From: a bacterium
Lineage (GTDB): Bacteria > Bacillota_I > Bacilli_A > RF39 > UBA660
Reading direction: 5' to 3'
DNA length: 53,779 nucleotides
Assembly: GCA_029100545.1 (NCBI GenBank)
Contig: JAQXPH010000008.1
Location: 1 to 53,779 of the forward strand
Shown piece after piece: positions 36,050 to 45,139 of this stretch. Made by a program: the position numbers and the translations under genes. Position 1 is the stretch's first letter; each line of letters opens with the position of its first letter. The notes beneath the pieces are model-generated. The model was given only the letters and a program-made list of their open reading frames with translations, was not told the origin of the DNA and did not search any database.

Positions 36050-37827
36050 TTTCCTTTCTCTCTAAAGTATACTGCTAAAGGTCTACAAACTAACGTAGTA
36101 CCACCATAGTAATTACTTACACGTACATCCTTTTCAGGATTATCTGGATAATGACCAGAGGCTTCAAATACTTGACCATTACCTATGTACATTACTACAT
36201 GGCCACCACTATTATTAAATATTAAATCTCCCGGGATAAAATCATTAACATTAGTACTATTAACTACTACATTATTGGCACGACACCAATCACTTTCAGT
36301 ACTTGTAGTACCATACCAGCCATTTGCAAAGTAATTAATATTAAATAATTCATAGGCTCTTGCAACCATTGAAGAACAATCCACATAACCTATTGAGCCA
36401 CGCATTGCTTGGCTATATTGATAACCATCAAAAGTTTCTATTGCTTTTTGAGAAATTAATGTACCAAGTTCAAAAATATCATCTATATTTTCAATGTCGA
36501 TAAGACCACCACCAACATCTATCATGCTACAATCAACTCCAGAAAGGCCAAAAATTGTATTTCTTCTATCTACCATTGTTTGAGCCTGCCAACCTGCATA
36601 AGCATCTTGGTCCATTTCATTTGTTAAAGTACATTTACTTGGATCAATAACTGTTATCTTGCCATTTTCATTTTTCCACGGACAATTATTCTTATCACAT
36701 ATTTTTTTTACTTCAGCATATCTTGAAGAATCAGTGTAATAATCTTTTATATAATCAATATATTGACAACCACCAAGGCCCCAATTTCCAGCATTATACC
36801 AATATTTACCAATATGAGCATATGTACTCATCATTTCCCTAACTGTAGAATATTTAGATACTAAATTTACAAATGCCAAAACTCCTTCGTCAAAAGTATC
36901 ATAATTAAAACCTGATTGACCATTATACGCACCTATTCCCCAGTAATTATATTTGCCACCTGAATAGCCTTCCATATCAGCACGTACTACAACAAGTTCA
37001 GGATTAACATTATTTTCCGTTGCAATATCATATATTTTTTCAGCATTACTGCGGATAACAGATGCTCCAGCATTGGATGAAGTTAAATTTTGCTGAACTA
37101 AAGAAACAAAATCATCTTTTGATAGTGTTGTTGTTTTCATTGGAAATTCACTACATCCATTTAAGTATGATAAGCCATTTATTTCGTTTTCACTGCCAGC
37201 ACCACCACCTAAAATAATTAACAATATTATGAGTAACAAAAAAACAACTAATAAAGCTAATAATATCCATGGATTTTTAATAATAAATTGAACAATTTTT
37301 TTACGTACAATTTTCTTTTTTTCTTCATCTGATGTATTAATTGACGAATGTTTAGGATTCAAAGAAAAATTCATTTTTTGATTGTTTGTCTGGTCTATAT
37401 TTTGACCATTTTTATTATTGTTTTGATTATCTGCATTATTTTTGGAATCGCCATTATTTGCATTCATTATATTATCAGCAGTATCAAGAGCACCACTATC
37501 ATTTAAATTTGTTACCGCACTTTGGGCCATTCTACCTAGTTTTGTTCTATTAGCAACGCTTTGCATTTTCCTGCCAATAGATTCATTTAATTTATCACCA
37601 ACTTTAGTATTATTAATTGCATTAACAACTTTACCGCCAATAGGTCCACCAAAGTAAGTTCCCACCGCTTGTGTACTAATCTTACTAACTTTTTTATTAG
37701 CCTCAGCTTCTTTAACACGCTTTACTTGTTCTTTTTTATTATTTTGTGCTTTATAAATAGCATTTTCATATTCATTGGGAATATTTTCAGGTGTACCATC
37801 AAAATTATTATCAATATTATTATCCAT
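36046..37827 (-). CDS. T4SS wall hydrolase (lysozyme-like plus NlpC/P60)
   Basis: 593 aa from MDNNIDNNF, chosen because AAGGTGGTG precedes that ATG; a GTG five codons earlier is possible. Cytoplasmic Asn-rich N-terminus; one TM helix (about 185-207); a glucosaminidase/lysozyme-like domain (INPELVVVRADMEG-like region, GIGAYNGQSGF); then a C-terminal NlpC/P60 domain with YVDCSSMVARAYE (nucleophile Cys) and GGHVVMYIGNG (His). This bifunctional wall hydrolase is the VirB1/PrgK/CwlT analogue of Gram-positive T4SS, opening peptidoglycan for the channel. Confidence 0.88.
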   Translation of the reverse strand: MDNNIDNNFDGTPENIPNEYENAIYKAQNNKKEQVKRVKEAEANKKVSKISTQAVGTYFGGPIGGKVVNAINNTKVGDKLNESIGRKMQSVANRTKLGRMAQSAVTNLNDSGALDTADNIMNANNGDSKNNADNQNNNKNGQNIDQTNNQKMNFSLNPKHSSINTSDEEKKKIVRKKIVQFIIKNPWILLALLVVFLLLIILLIILGGGAGSENEINGLSYLNGCSEFPMKTTTLSKDDFVSLVQQNLTSSNAGASVIRSNAEKIYDIATENNVNPELVVVRADMEGYSGGKYNYWGIGAYNGQSGFNYDTFDEGVLAFVNLVSKYSTVREMMSTYAHIGKYWYNAGNWGLGGCQYIDYIKDYYTDSSRYAEVKKICDKNNCPWKNENGKITVIDPSKCTLTNEMDQDAYAGWQAQTMVDRRNTIFGLSGVDCSMIDVGGGLIDIENIDDIFELGTLISQKAIETFDGYQYSQAMRGSIGYVDCSSMVARAYELFNINYFANGWYGTTSTESDWCRANNVVVNSTNVNDFIPGDLIFNNSGGHVVMYIGNGQVFEASGHYPDNPEKDVRVSNYYGGTTLVCRPLAVYFREKGN

Positions 37828-37891
37828 AAAAATATTCACCACCTTAAAACAAAAATATTATATCATAATAACAATTGTTTCTACAACAAAT

Positions 37892-37916
37892 AAAAAAAGC
37901 CTAAAAAAGCTTTTTT
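37892..37916 (-). terminator. terminator after virB4
   Basis: On the minus strand AAAAAAGC and GCTTTTTTT form a stem around TTTTTTAG right at the virB4 stop, followed by T residues. It could limit read-through into the hydrolase gene, which has its own ribosome site. Confidence 0.5.
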
Positions 37917-39702
37917 AATATCCACCACCAGAACCAAATGAATCAAGTTCTTCTTGAGTTGCTATAACACTCATATTCATACGTCTATTACCACATACAA
38001 ATAACGCTTCACCTTGATTATAATACTTTATTCTTTCTTTTTCTGTATCATTTAAATCAATGAGTTTTGCTAGGTCTTCAACTGCTTGTTTTCTTAAATT
38101 CATAATTAAATATGAAGAAGCATTATCAAATATTGCTTTACCATGCATAATAAGGTTTGGAGCCGCAAAATCTGTAGGTTGTTGTGTAATAACAATTGTT
38201 CCTGTATTATATTTACGTGCACGTCTTTGAATTTGTGATAAAAATTCTGCTCCTAATTCGTTATGATTTGATAAAAGAACATGGGCTTCATCTACCATCA
38301 TAACAGTATTAATATCTTTATCAAGACATAATCCCCATGCATATTTTAATATATTAAAGAATAACGCATTTTTTATATTTTCATCACTATTCATTAATTC
38401 TTTTATATTAAATACAATAAAGTCACTATCTATTTGAAGGGTTGTATGACCAGTAAAATAATATCTTAGTTCCTTAATTAAAGGTCTAACTTTAAGTTCA
38501 AGTCTTTCTAATACATCTCTTTCACGAGTTGCATCAGTCATTGAAAGAAGTCTACCTTTTATTGTAGCATAAACATCATCAAAAGTTGGATAATCAGCAC
38601 TCGTCAGTTTTGTAAAATCAGTTTCATAATCTATTTTAAATCTTTTATAAGTATCTTGAACAATTTCACTAAATAATGTTAATACATCTTCCTCAATCGA
38701 AGGATTATAATATTTCATAAAAGCTTTTAACTGTTGTAAGGTTCTTGTTAAAACTGTATAACCTAAACCTTCCTCTATTTCTTGTTCATCAACATCAACA
38801 ACAATTTCAAGTGGATTAATCATGCCAAAATCTCCACCCTTACCAAGATCTAAGAAGTCTCCTTTCATTGTATTGACCATTTCTTCAAGTTCACCTTCTG
38901 GATCTATACAAACAACTTTTAAACCATTTCTTAAATGAGTACGTAATAATAGTTTTGCTGCTGTACTTTTTCCTGAACCAGATGTACCTAAAATAATAAT
39001 ATTAGCATTATTTCGATTATTTTCTTTTTTTATTTGAAATAAGAATTGATTATATAGTATTACTCCTCCAGAATGATCCATACCTAATAATGTTCCACAA
39101 CCTGGATCTTTTAGTGAATCAAAAACAAATGGATACATGCCGGAAATAGTAACTGATGGAAGCGGAATACCAATTCTTTTTTCAATATCTTGTTCTGGAA
39201 AAATTGGAATCATACTTTTTAATGCTTTTTCTTGTTCAAACATTAAAGATACTCCCCTCATTCCTAAAGCATCAATATAATTTCTAACTTGTATTTTTGT
39301 TAAATCAAGACCATCTTTTGTATCAGATGAAATCATTAAATGTAGCTGAAAATCAAAGATTCTTGCTTGAGAAGAAGCTAGCATAGATATAAATTGTTCA
39401 AGTGATTCATAATCTTGACGAATTCTTTCTTGTGTTGTTTGATCTTTTTCTTGTTGATATCTAATTTTTAAATCCGCTATTTCTTTATTAAGCATTTTTT
39501 TCAAAATTTCAAATGATATTGGAATATGTTTTATACCCACTCTAACACCTGGAATATTAGTTATATCTGATAAAAAGCCTGGAAATATACTTCTTGGATA
39601 GCTAACAATAGTCATAATAGTATAATATTTATCTCCAAGCATAAACTCAGTTGGTTTTAAATTTATTCCCTTTGGAGCAACTTCACTTTTAAGTTTACTC
39701 AT
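37915..39702 (-). CDS. virB4: VirB4-type conjugative ATPase, C-terminal gene
   Basis: 595 aa. Walker A GTSGSGKSTAAKLLL (about residue 245), VVCIDPEGELEEM, and Walker B TVMMVDEAHVLLSNH (about 457), with RRARKYNTGTIVITQQP following. The N-terminal region (KYYTIMTIVSYPRSIFPGF, PGVRVGIKHIPI) corresponds to the middle of complete VirB4/TraC proteins. It powers assembly of the T4SS and pilus. It is preceded directly by the 190-aa N-terminal gene in the same frame, separated by one TAG; AAGGCGGTG nine nt before its ATG shows independent initiation. Confidence 0.92.
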   Translation of the reverse strand: MSKLKSEVAPKGINLKPTEFMLGDKYYTIMTIVSYPRSIFPGFLSDITNIPGVRVGIKHIPISFEILKKMLNKEIADLKIRYQQEKDQTTQERIRQDYESLEQFISMLASSQARIFDFQLHLMISSDTKDGLDLTKIQVRNYIDALGMRGVSLMFEQEKALKSMIPIFPEQDIEKRIGIPLPSVTISGMYPFVFDSLKDPGCGTLLGMDHSGGVILYNQFLFQIKKENNRNNANIIILGTSGSGKSTAAKLLLRTHLRNGLKVVCIDPEGELEEMVNTMKGDFLDLGKGGDFGMINPLEIVVDVDEQEIEEGLGYTVLTRTLQQLKAFMKYYNPSIEEDVLTLFSEIVQDTYKRFKIDYETDFTKLTSADYPTFDDVYATIKGRLLSMTDATRERDVLERLELKVRPLIKELRYYFTGHTTLQIDSDFIVFNIKELMNSDENIKNALFFNILKYAWGLCLDKDINTVMMVDEAHVLLSNHNELGAEFLSQIQRRARKYNTGTIVITQQPTDFAAPNLIMHGKAIFDNASSYLIMNLRKQAVEDLAKLIDLNDTEKERIKYYNQGEALFVCGNRRMNMSVIATQEELDSFGSGGGY

Positions 39703-40275
39703 CTACATCACCGCCTTAAAATTAGTTTGTATACCATCATTTAAAAAACTATCAAGTATCATTCTTAAATCAGTATTACTTGTTTGACTTGATGAAAGCC
39801 CAGCATTAGATAAACCACTAATTAAAGTATGTAATTTTTTTTGTACAAGTTCCATTTTCTTTTCTTTAAAAAGAAATGTATATTCTGTGTCTACAACGTT
39901 ATATTCTCTACTCATAAATAAATTTGCTTTATTAATATCTTGCATTATAAGTTTTCTAATAGCACTATTTTGACTATGATTATATGCAACTTGAAGTTCA
40001 CTTAAATACATATCAATATCTACAGGTCTATCAGATATAAGTAACCAAAAATCAAAATCTAAAGTATTATAAAATGTAGATAAATTAAATAATGTTGAAT
40101 TTTGAGAACCTTCATCTAATATAAATATGTTTTTTGGAGTAACTTTAACTCCTGTTACATAATATCCATCATCTGTTAATATCATTCCATTATTAATTGA
40201 TTTGATAGGAAGCCAATCTTCAGTATATTTAACAGAAGCATCAATATTCGGTTTATTACTATTCATCTGTGTCAT
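39703..40275 (-). CDS. virB4: VirB4 N-terminal domain protein
   Basis: 190 aa. DWLPIKSINNGMILTDDGYY matches the N-terminal strand set of VirB4/TrsE-like proteins (LPIKDIxDGxI.T.DGxY). It ends FKAVM, then TAG, then immediately the ATG of the ATPase gene in the same frame, so the two were probably once one protein or are a stable split. The gene overlaps prgI by 17 nt and relies on translational coupling. Function: membrane-facing part of the ATPase, by analogy. Confidence 0.75.
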   Translation of the reverse strand: MTQMNSNKPNIDASVKYTEDWLPIKSINNGMILTDDGYYVTGVKVTPKNIFILDEGSQNSTLFNLSTFYNTLDFDFWLLISDRPVDIDMYLSELQVAYNHSQNSAIRKLIMQDINKANLFMSREYNVVDTEYTFLFKEKKMELVQKKLHTLISGLSNAGLSSSQTSNTDLRMILDSFLNDGIQTNFKAVM

Positions 40276-40573
40276 CGCTTACACACCATCCTTTCCAATA
40301 ATATACTCTAGTATTAACATAAAAATCAATTATGTTATTAATTAGTTGCATTACATTATGATAGTGTCTAACTGGCATAACAAGAAGTGCCGCAAATAAA
40401 ATGGGTATTATAGCAATAATTAATTCCATAGTAGACGGATTTTTAAGTATAATCAATAACATTATTGTAATTAATGCACCAATTAAACAAACAACTAAAT
40501 CAGGTACAGTAAAAAATCCAAATATTAATTGTGACTTTTTACTATTGGCTGGTACTAAATATTGATTTCTCAT
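40259..40573 (-). CDS. prgI: PrgI-family T4SS membrane protein
   Basis: 104 aa with two hydrophobic helices (about 28-47 and 53-68) and the closing tail NNIIDFYVNTRVYYWKGW, characteristic of PrgI/TcpE-like proteins that sit upstream of virB4 in Gram-positive conjugation loci. N-terminus PANSKKSQLIFGFFTVPDL. It is an inner membrane component of the channel (VirB3 analogue). It follows the VirB6-like gene by 34 nt. Confidence 0.85.
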   Translation of the reverse strand: MRNQYLVPANSKKSQLIFGFFTVPDLVVCLIGALITIMLLIILKNPSTMELIIAIIPILFAALLVMPVRHYHNVMQLINNIIDFYVNTRVYYWKGWCVSDDTDE

Positions 40574-40607
40574 GTATTTTCAACTCCTTTTTTATTTACT
40601 TGAATCA

Positions 40608-42770
40608 TCATTCTTTTTTTGCTTGTTCTTCCTGAAGTTTTTTAGATATTTCTTCAGAAACACGTCCGCTCTCCTTTTTAAATGTATCTGTGTTATACAT
40701 TAAATTAACTTTTATATCACCTTTACTTAAGTCATCATACGCATTTTTTACTGTTTCAAAAGATAAATTATTAAATGCTTTTTCAATTTCTTTTTCTTGT
40801 TCTGCAGTCAATTTATTTATTGAGCCCATTTTATTAATTACTTCAATATTAGCATGCTGTTTTTTAAACATTTCAAATTCTTGTGCAACTGCATCATACC
40901 TTAAATCAGTACCTAATTTTTCACTTACAGTTTTTAATTTAGCAAGTTTAATTAAATTATCATACATTTTTATATCTGCAGTTTTTCTTTGAATATCAAC
41001 TGCCATGGCTTCATTTTTAGTATTATAAAATTTTCCATCCCCAGCTTTAAACCTTTTTTCTTTTCTAATTTCTCCAGTAGTAATATCTTTTATATTAACC
41101 TCTTGTTCAACATATTTACTTTCATCAATTTCTCTTTCTTGTGCTTTTTTCTTTTGACCTTCATAAGCTAAAACTAATTCATTATCTGCAGCCAAATCAA
41201 ATAATTTTTTTTGAAAAGCAATTCCTTGATTGTAAATTTCTTGTTCTTTTTTTAATTCATCATAATTACTTGAAATGCCAGCCCAATCCTTAATATCTTG
41301 GATTTGCTCTTTAATATGTGCTTTAGTTGTTCCCATAAATCCTGGATTACTTGCTTTATATGATTCTCTTTTTGTTCTATTCGCTACAGACTGATCTGCT
41401 GCTTTACCTGCTGCTGCCTTCATATCTTTTCCACTACCAGCACCCTTTGCATACCAAAGTCCTTTAGTAAGACCAGAGGTACCACCCGCAACTGTACTTC
41501 CAATACCTTTAACTAAAGCTTTAGCTTTGGCTTTTCCTCCATTTGCGTCTTTAAAATTTCCAAAAGCATTTACAGCATTTCGAGTTAGAGCAGTAACTCC
41601 ACCACCAATTGCCGCACCTGCAGCAAATGCACCTCCTGCTTTTAATTTATCTTTAATACCAAGTTTCATATCACCATCACCAAAACCAAATAAATCGCTT
41701 AAAAGTTTTGGAGCTTGTCTCATAAACGCCACTACTCCTAAAATTATAAAGCATTTGGCAAGAAGGTTTAAAAAACCATTTCCAGTGTCAGTAGAATTAG
41801 CAAATAAATTAAAGTCTGAAATTAAGGATATAAAATATACGCCTAAATTCATAATGAATACTCTTGTAAAAGAACTCATAAAGGTTTTTCCAACATTTGA
41901 AAGCCATTTTTTAAATATATCATCCATTTTAGGAATTACCATACAAAATATAGCAATGGGAGCAATTATTTGGTAAAAAGCAAGTTTGCAAACTCTAATA
42001 CCCATATCAAAGCAAAATGAAATCATTACATATACCAAAAAACCGCCAACAATTAATGCAGCAAACCAATCAAAGTCTACCTCACCTTCGTAAATGTTTT
42101 TTGCAAAAGCTCTAAATACACTAAAGGAACCTGTTTCTAATGCAAAATTAGTTGCACGTTCTAAAGAGCATTCTTCATCGCCATCTTCATCAGAACATTC
42201 AAACTCATGACTGCTTCCATTTGGACCAGTTGCACGAATTACACCAATGTCAGTTTTTCCATATACATTATTACTATCACCACCTGTTGGACTAAAAAAA
42301 GGTAAAAAAGTATTAACACTCATATAGATTCCACCATAATGTATACTATCAACTTCATTTGTATTACCTGTAAAAATACCACTAATAATTTCAGAATTTA
42401 AAAATGCAGATTGAAACCCATAAGCAAATTGAAATATAGATGGACATAATGTAATTAAAATAATTGATATAATAAAATTTGTAAATATTTTTTTACCATC
42501 AACAGCACTTTTATTACTATCTGGATCAACAATTTTATTTAAAATTCCATATGAAAGAATAAAAAGCATTACAATACTTAATATTTTATATATATTTGCA
42601 GTTATTGATGAAAAATCTTCTTGATTAAAAATATTATTTTCAGCTAACGCTAAAAAAATTCTATATGCAAAATTTACAAGTTTAAAAATTCCTCCTACTA
42701 AGGAAATAATAACTTTATTAAAAAATTCACCTATATCTGCAATAATGTTTGATATCAATAATCCATTCAT
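40608..42770 (-). CDS. VirB6/TrbL-like polytopic T4SS protein
   Basis: 720 aa from MNGLLISNIIADIGEFF (GGGAG overlaps a weaker upstream ATG). About seven TM helices in the first 360 residues (for example LSIVMLFILSYGIL and IIAPIAIFCMVIP), with an extracytoplasmic Asp/Glu/Gly loop between; then an Ala/Gly-rich region (GGAFAAGAAIGGGVTA) and a long Lys/Glu coiled-coil C-terminus. Size, topology and place in the locus match the VirB6-type channel component (PrgH/TrsL-like). Exact family not assigned. Confidence 0.8.
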   Translation of the reverse strand: MNGLLISNIIADIGEFFNKVIISLVGGIFKLVNFAYRIFLALAENNIFNQEDFSSITANIYKILSIVMLFILSYGILNKIVDPDSNKSAVDGKKIFTNFIISIILITLCPSIFQFAYGFQSAFLNSEIISGIFTGNTNEVDSIHYGGIYMSVNTFLPFFSPTGGDSNNVYGKTDIGVIRATGPNGSSHEFECSDEDGDEECSLERATNFALETGSFSVFRAFAKNIYEGEVDFDWFAALIVGGFLVYVMISFCFDMGIRVCKLAFYQIIAPIAIFCMVIPKMDDIFKKWLSNVGKTFMSSFTRVFIMNLGVYFISLISDFNLFANSTDTGNGFLNLLAKCFIILGVVAFMRQAPKLLSDLFGFGDGDMKLGIKDKLKAGGAFAAGAAIGGGVTALTRNAVNAFGNFKDANGGKAKAKALVKGIGSTVAGGTSGLTKGLWYAKGAGSGKDMKAAAGKAADQSVANRTKRESYKASNPGFMGTTKAHIKEQIQDIKDWAGISSNYDELKKEQEIYNQGIAFQKKLFDLAADNELVLAYEGQKKKAQEREIDESKYVEQEVNIKDITTGEIRKEKRFKAGDGKFYNTKNEAMAVDIQRKTADIKMYDNLIKLAKLKTVSEKLGTDLRYDAVAQEFEMFKKQHANIEVINKMGSINKLTAEQEKEIEKAFNNLSFETVKNAYDDLSKGDIKVNLMYNTDTFKKESGRVSEEISKKLQEEQAKKE

Positions 42771-42889
42771 ATTTACTCCCATTAAACAATTATTATGGTA
42801 TATTAATTTATTTTACTATTAATAAATTATAAACTATATTTTTTTTATATGCAATATTAAATTAAAACTAAAATTTTCCAAAACAACAA

Positions 42890-43429
42890 TCAACTTTTAA
42901 CATCTATTGTTGTAGTAGTATTTTTTTTACTACCGCTTTTTTTCTTAGCAGTAGACTTTCTTGAAGATCCAGAACAATTAGATTCCAATAAACATTCAGT
43001 ACATGCTCTATACTCACTTGTTACATTATCAGCATCGTCTATATACCCTATTATAGTAGAAATTAATGTTGGTAAAAAGAAAATAAAAATACCTAATATA
43101 ATTTTCATTACTAGAGAAGAAACTGTTTTTGAAAGCATACTTTGATCATCTGAAATAATAACTTTAGCAAGTGAAATTATACCCAAAATTATTATTATTA
43201 TGGGGATAGCTACTTTTAATATAAAAAATAAAACTGAAAATAGTTCAAGAACCTTAATAACATTTTCATTAGAGCAAGATAACGCATCAACAGCTGTACC
43301 ATCTAATATATAATTATAATTATGTTGATTATTTAAAATATTACTATTATTTGTAGCAGCAAATGCAACAGTTTTAAATGATAAAAAGGTAAGAATAACA
43401 GTTAAAATATAAACAAAATATTTTTTCAT
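42890..43429 (-). CDS. VirB2-like pilin protein
   Basis: 179 aa with a cleavable signal peptide (MKKYFVYILTVILTFLSF..AFAA), then two hydrophobic helices (about 65-90 and 110-135) separated by a short basic/polar loop (KVIISDDQSMLSKTVSS), the VirB2/TrbC pilin layout. The tail is Cys- and Ser/Lys-rich (CTECLLESNC). It heads the minus-strand T4SS operon. A second protein with the same core lies on the opposite strand just beyond. Homology by fold only. Confidence 0.7.
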   Translation of the reverse strand: MKKYFVYILTVILTFLSFKTVAFAATNNSNILNNQHNYNYILDGTAVDALSCSNENVIKVLELFSVLFFILKVAIPIIIIILGIISLAKVIISDDQSMLSKTVSSLVMKIILGIFIFFLPTLISTIIGYIDDADNVTSEYRACTECLLESNCSGSSRKSTAKKKSGSKKNTTTTIDVKS

Positions 43430-43540
43430 TTCATCACCACCTAAATTATATAATACTATGCCTTTTTTATCAAGAAATAAATAATTGAAAATTATTGTAA
43501 AAATATTGTTATTCTAGAAAATAAATGATAAAATGTTAAT

Positions 43541-44569
43541 ATGAAAAAAGTTATATATTTAAGTATATTAGTATTATCAATATTATTTATATATCAAAAA
43601 CCAGTAAACGCTGCTATTTGTAATAATGTTATTCATAATTCTTCTGGAAATTATGATTCATTATCTTGCTTTTTAACTATAGAAGACAAAACATGTTTGG
43701 TTAAGTTTGTAAAATATAGTGATGGAAGTGCTGGATTATATATTGAAGGTGAAAAACAAGAATCACTAAACAAAAGAAATTACAATTGTAAAACATGCGA
43801 TGTATCTTTTACATTAGATAATACACTTGAAAATGGTATAAATGATTTAAATAATATTGTAGTAAGTGTAGAAAGTTCAAGTTCAGGAAAATATAAATTT
43901 AGTGGTATAAAAAGTTACGAAAAAGATACAATTATTTGTTCTAATGATAATTATAATTTTATTGTCGATGAAGAAGATGGACATATATGTAAAGTAGTAA
44001 TAAAGTCTAATTCAGATGGTAATGTTGAAATGACTTACGGAGATCAAAAAACAATAAATCCTAAAAAAGGAACCTATACGTGTACTGTTGGAGGAGATTC
44101 AATTACATTTACTTTACCAAAAGATTTACCAAAAAACTCAATATCTTCAACTTCTGATTGTCCAAATTTATCTTCTAGTGCCAAAAAAGAAACTGATAAT
44201 GATGAAAATACAGAAACAACAGAAGAGGAAAAGGAGCATCTAGATAACAGTGATTATGATAATTCAAATAATGGTTTAAATTCCGAAACAGGTGAATTAG
44301 ATTGTACACAAGTCATTAAGGGTGACTTGTTAACCTACATTGAAAAAATATTAAGTTTAATGAAATATGCTGGAATAATATTATGTATAGGACTTACAAT
44401 AGCTGATTTTGCTAAAGCTATTATTGGTGATGATAAAGATGTATTAAATAAAATAGTTAAAAAAGCATTTATAAGAATTATATTAGTGGCACTTTTATTC
44501 TTCTTACCTACAATAATTAACTTTGTATTAAGTATTGTTAATGAAAATGCCTGTCCAATTAATTTTTAA
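43541..44569 (+). CDS. second VirB2-like protein with large ectodomain
   Basis: 342 aa. Signal peptide (MKKVIYLSILVLSILFIY..NAA), then about 230 residues of extracytoplasmic, Cys-rich sequence with two related repeat-like Cys segments (YNCKTCDVSFTLDN and YTCTVGGDSITFTL), an acidic linker, and a C-terminal two-helix module (about 270-295 and 305-330). That module shares AKxIIGDDK..L.K.....RI..xA.xFFLPTxI with the pilin on the other strand. Probably a pilus or surface component with a displayed domain. It is transcribed divergently from the T4SS operon. Confidence 0.7.
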   Translation: MKKVIYLSILVLSILFIYQKPVNAAICNNVIHNSSGNYDSLSCFLTIEDKTCLVKFVKYSDGSAGLYIEGEKQESLNKRNYNCKTCDVSFTLDNTLENGINDLNNIVVSVESSSSGKYKFSGIKSYEKDTIICSNDNYNFIVDEEDGHICKVVIKSNSDGNVEMTYGDQKTINPKKGTYTCTVGGDSITFTLPKDLPKNSISSTSDCPNLSSSAKKETDNDENTETTEEEKEHLDNSDYDNSNNGLNSETGELDCTQVIKGDLLTYIEKILSLMKYAGIILCIGLTIADFAKAIIGDDKDVLNKIVKKAFIRIILVALLFFLPTIINFVLSIVNENACPINF

Positions 44570-44573
44570 ATAA

Positions 44574-44607
44574 AAAAACTAATTAGCACAACACTAATTA
44601 GTTTTAT
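44574..44607. terminator. bidirectional terminator
   Basis: ACTAATTAG-CACAACA-CTAATTAGT with T/A flanks closes the plus-strand pilin-like gene and overlaps the stop of the 40-codon minus-strand gene. Confidence 0.75.
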
Positions 44608-44716
44608 TTTGCTTATTACTTTTCTTTTTATTAGGAACTAACTTTACTTTAACACCTTTATATCTAGCAAATTCATATTTTACACCTTCAGGTAAATTTT
44701 TCTTTAGTTTTTTCAT
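44594..44716 (-). CDS. small basic protein, 40 aa
   Basis: A 40-codon gene with an excellent ribosome site (GAGGAGTGAT before the ATG). MKKLKKNLPEGVKYEFARYK is followed by a Lys/Asn-rich tail (KLVPNKKKSNKQNK), giving a highly basic, soluble peptide. The stop is inside a terminator. No known family; the strong translation signal argues for a real gene. Confidence 0.5.
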   Translation of the reverse strand: MKKLKKNLPEGVKYEFARYKGVKVKLVPNKKKSNKQNKTN

Positions 44717-44784
44717 CTTATCACTCCTCGCAAGCAAAATTATAGCATAAAATAGAATATTCTTACAAGTTTTTTTAATAAGTT

Positions 44785-45018
44785 TTACTTTTTATGTTGA
44801 TTAATAATATTAAATATACTTCTTTGATTAATATTATTTTTTACTTCAAGATTAGTATTATTTTGTTTTTTTTGAAAATTCATTATTTGAAAATTAAGTT
44901 CATTAATTTGAGATTCTAATTTATGAATTTTACTTATATCATCTTTTTTTATAATAGATTTATTTAATTCTCCTTGTAATTTTTCTTTTTTTTGAGTTAT
45001 ATATTCTAATCTTTCCAT
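44785..45018 (-). CDS. coiled-coil protein, 77 aa
   Basis: Start MERLEYITQKKEKLQ with AAGGAGA upstream; the in-frame extension to 45048 has no ribosome site. The region about 5-55 is a heptad-repeat helix (ISKIHKLESQINELNFQIMN). Function unknown. Upstream lies the divergently transcribed ABC exporter. Confidence 0.6.
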   Translation of the reverse strand: MERLEYITQKKEKLQGELNKSIIKKDDISKIHKLESQINELNFQIMNFQKKQNNTNLEVKNNINQRSIFNIINQHKK

Positions 45019-45139
45019 ATAAATAGTCTCCTTATTTATATTATACAATTATTTATTTTTATTTCAAAGTATAAAAAAATTATTATTATAGAAGAAATAT
45101 ATTTTATATTATATAATTAATATATCAAAAGGAGATTAA

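Noticed and set aside
37915-40275. TAG read-through or alternative genetic code
   Set aside because: TAG ends other genes (for example the glycolipid synthase at 32036 and the Fic gene at 53591) and the second ORF has its own ribosome site, so a stop with reinitiation explains it.
41527-41976. 149-aa antisense ORF inside the VirB6-like gene
   Set aside because: Shadow ORF caused by the Ala/Gly/Lys-rich composition of the real gene; low-complexity and Pro-rich.
32955-44569. Calling the T4SS block an integrative conjugative element
   Set aside because: No integrase, relaxase, att repeats or boundary genes are present in the window. Only the transfer module is supported.
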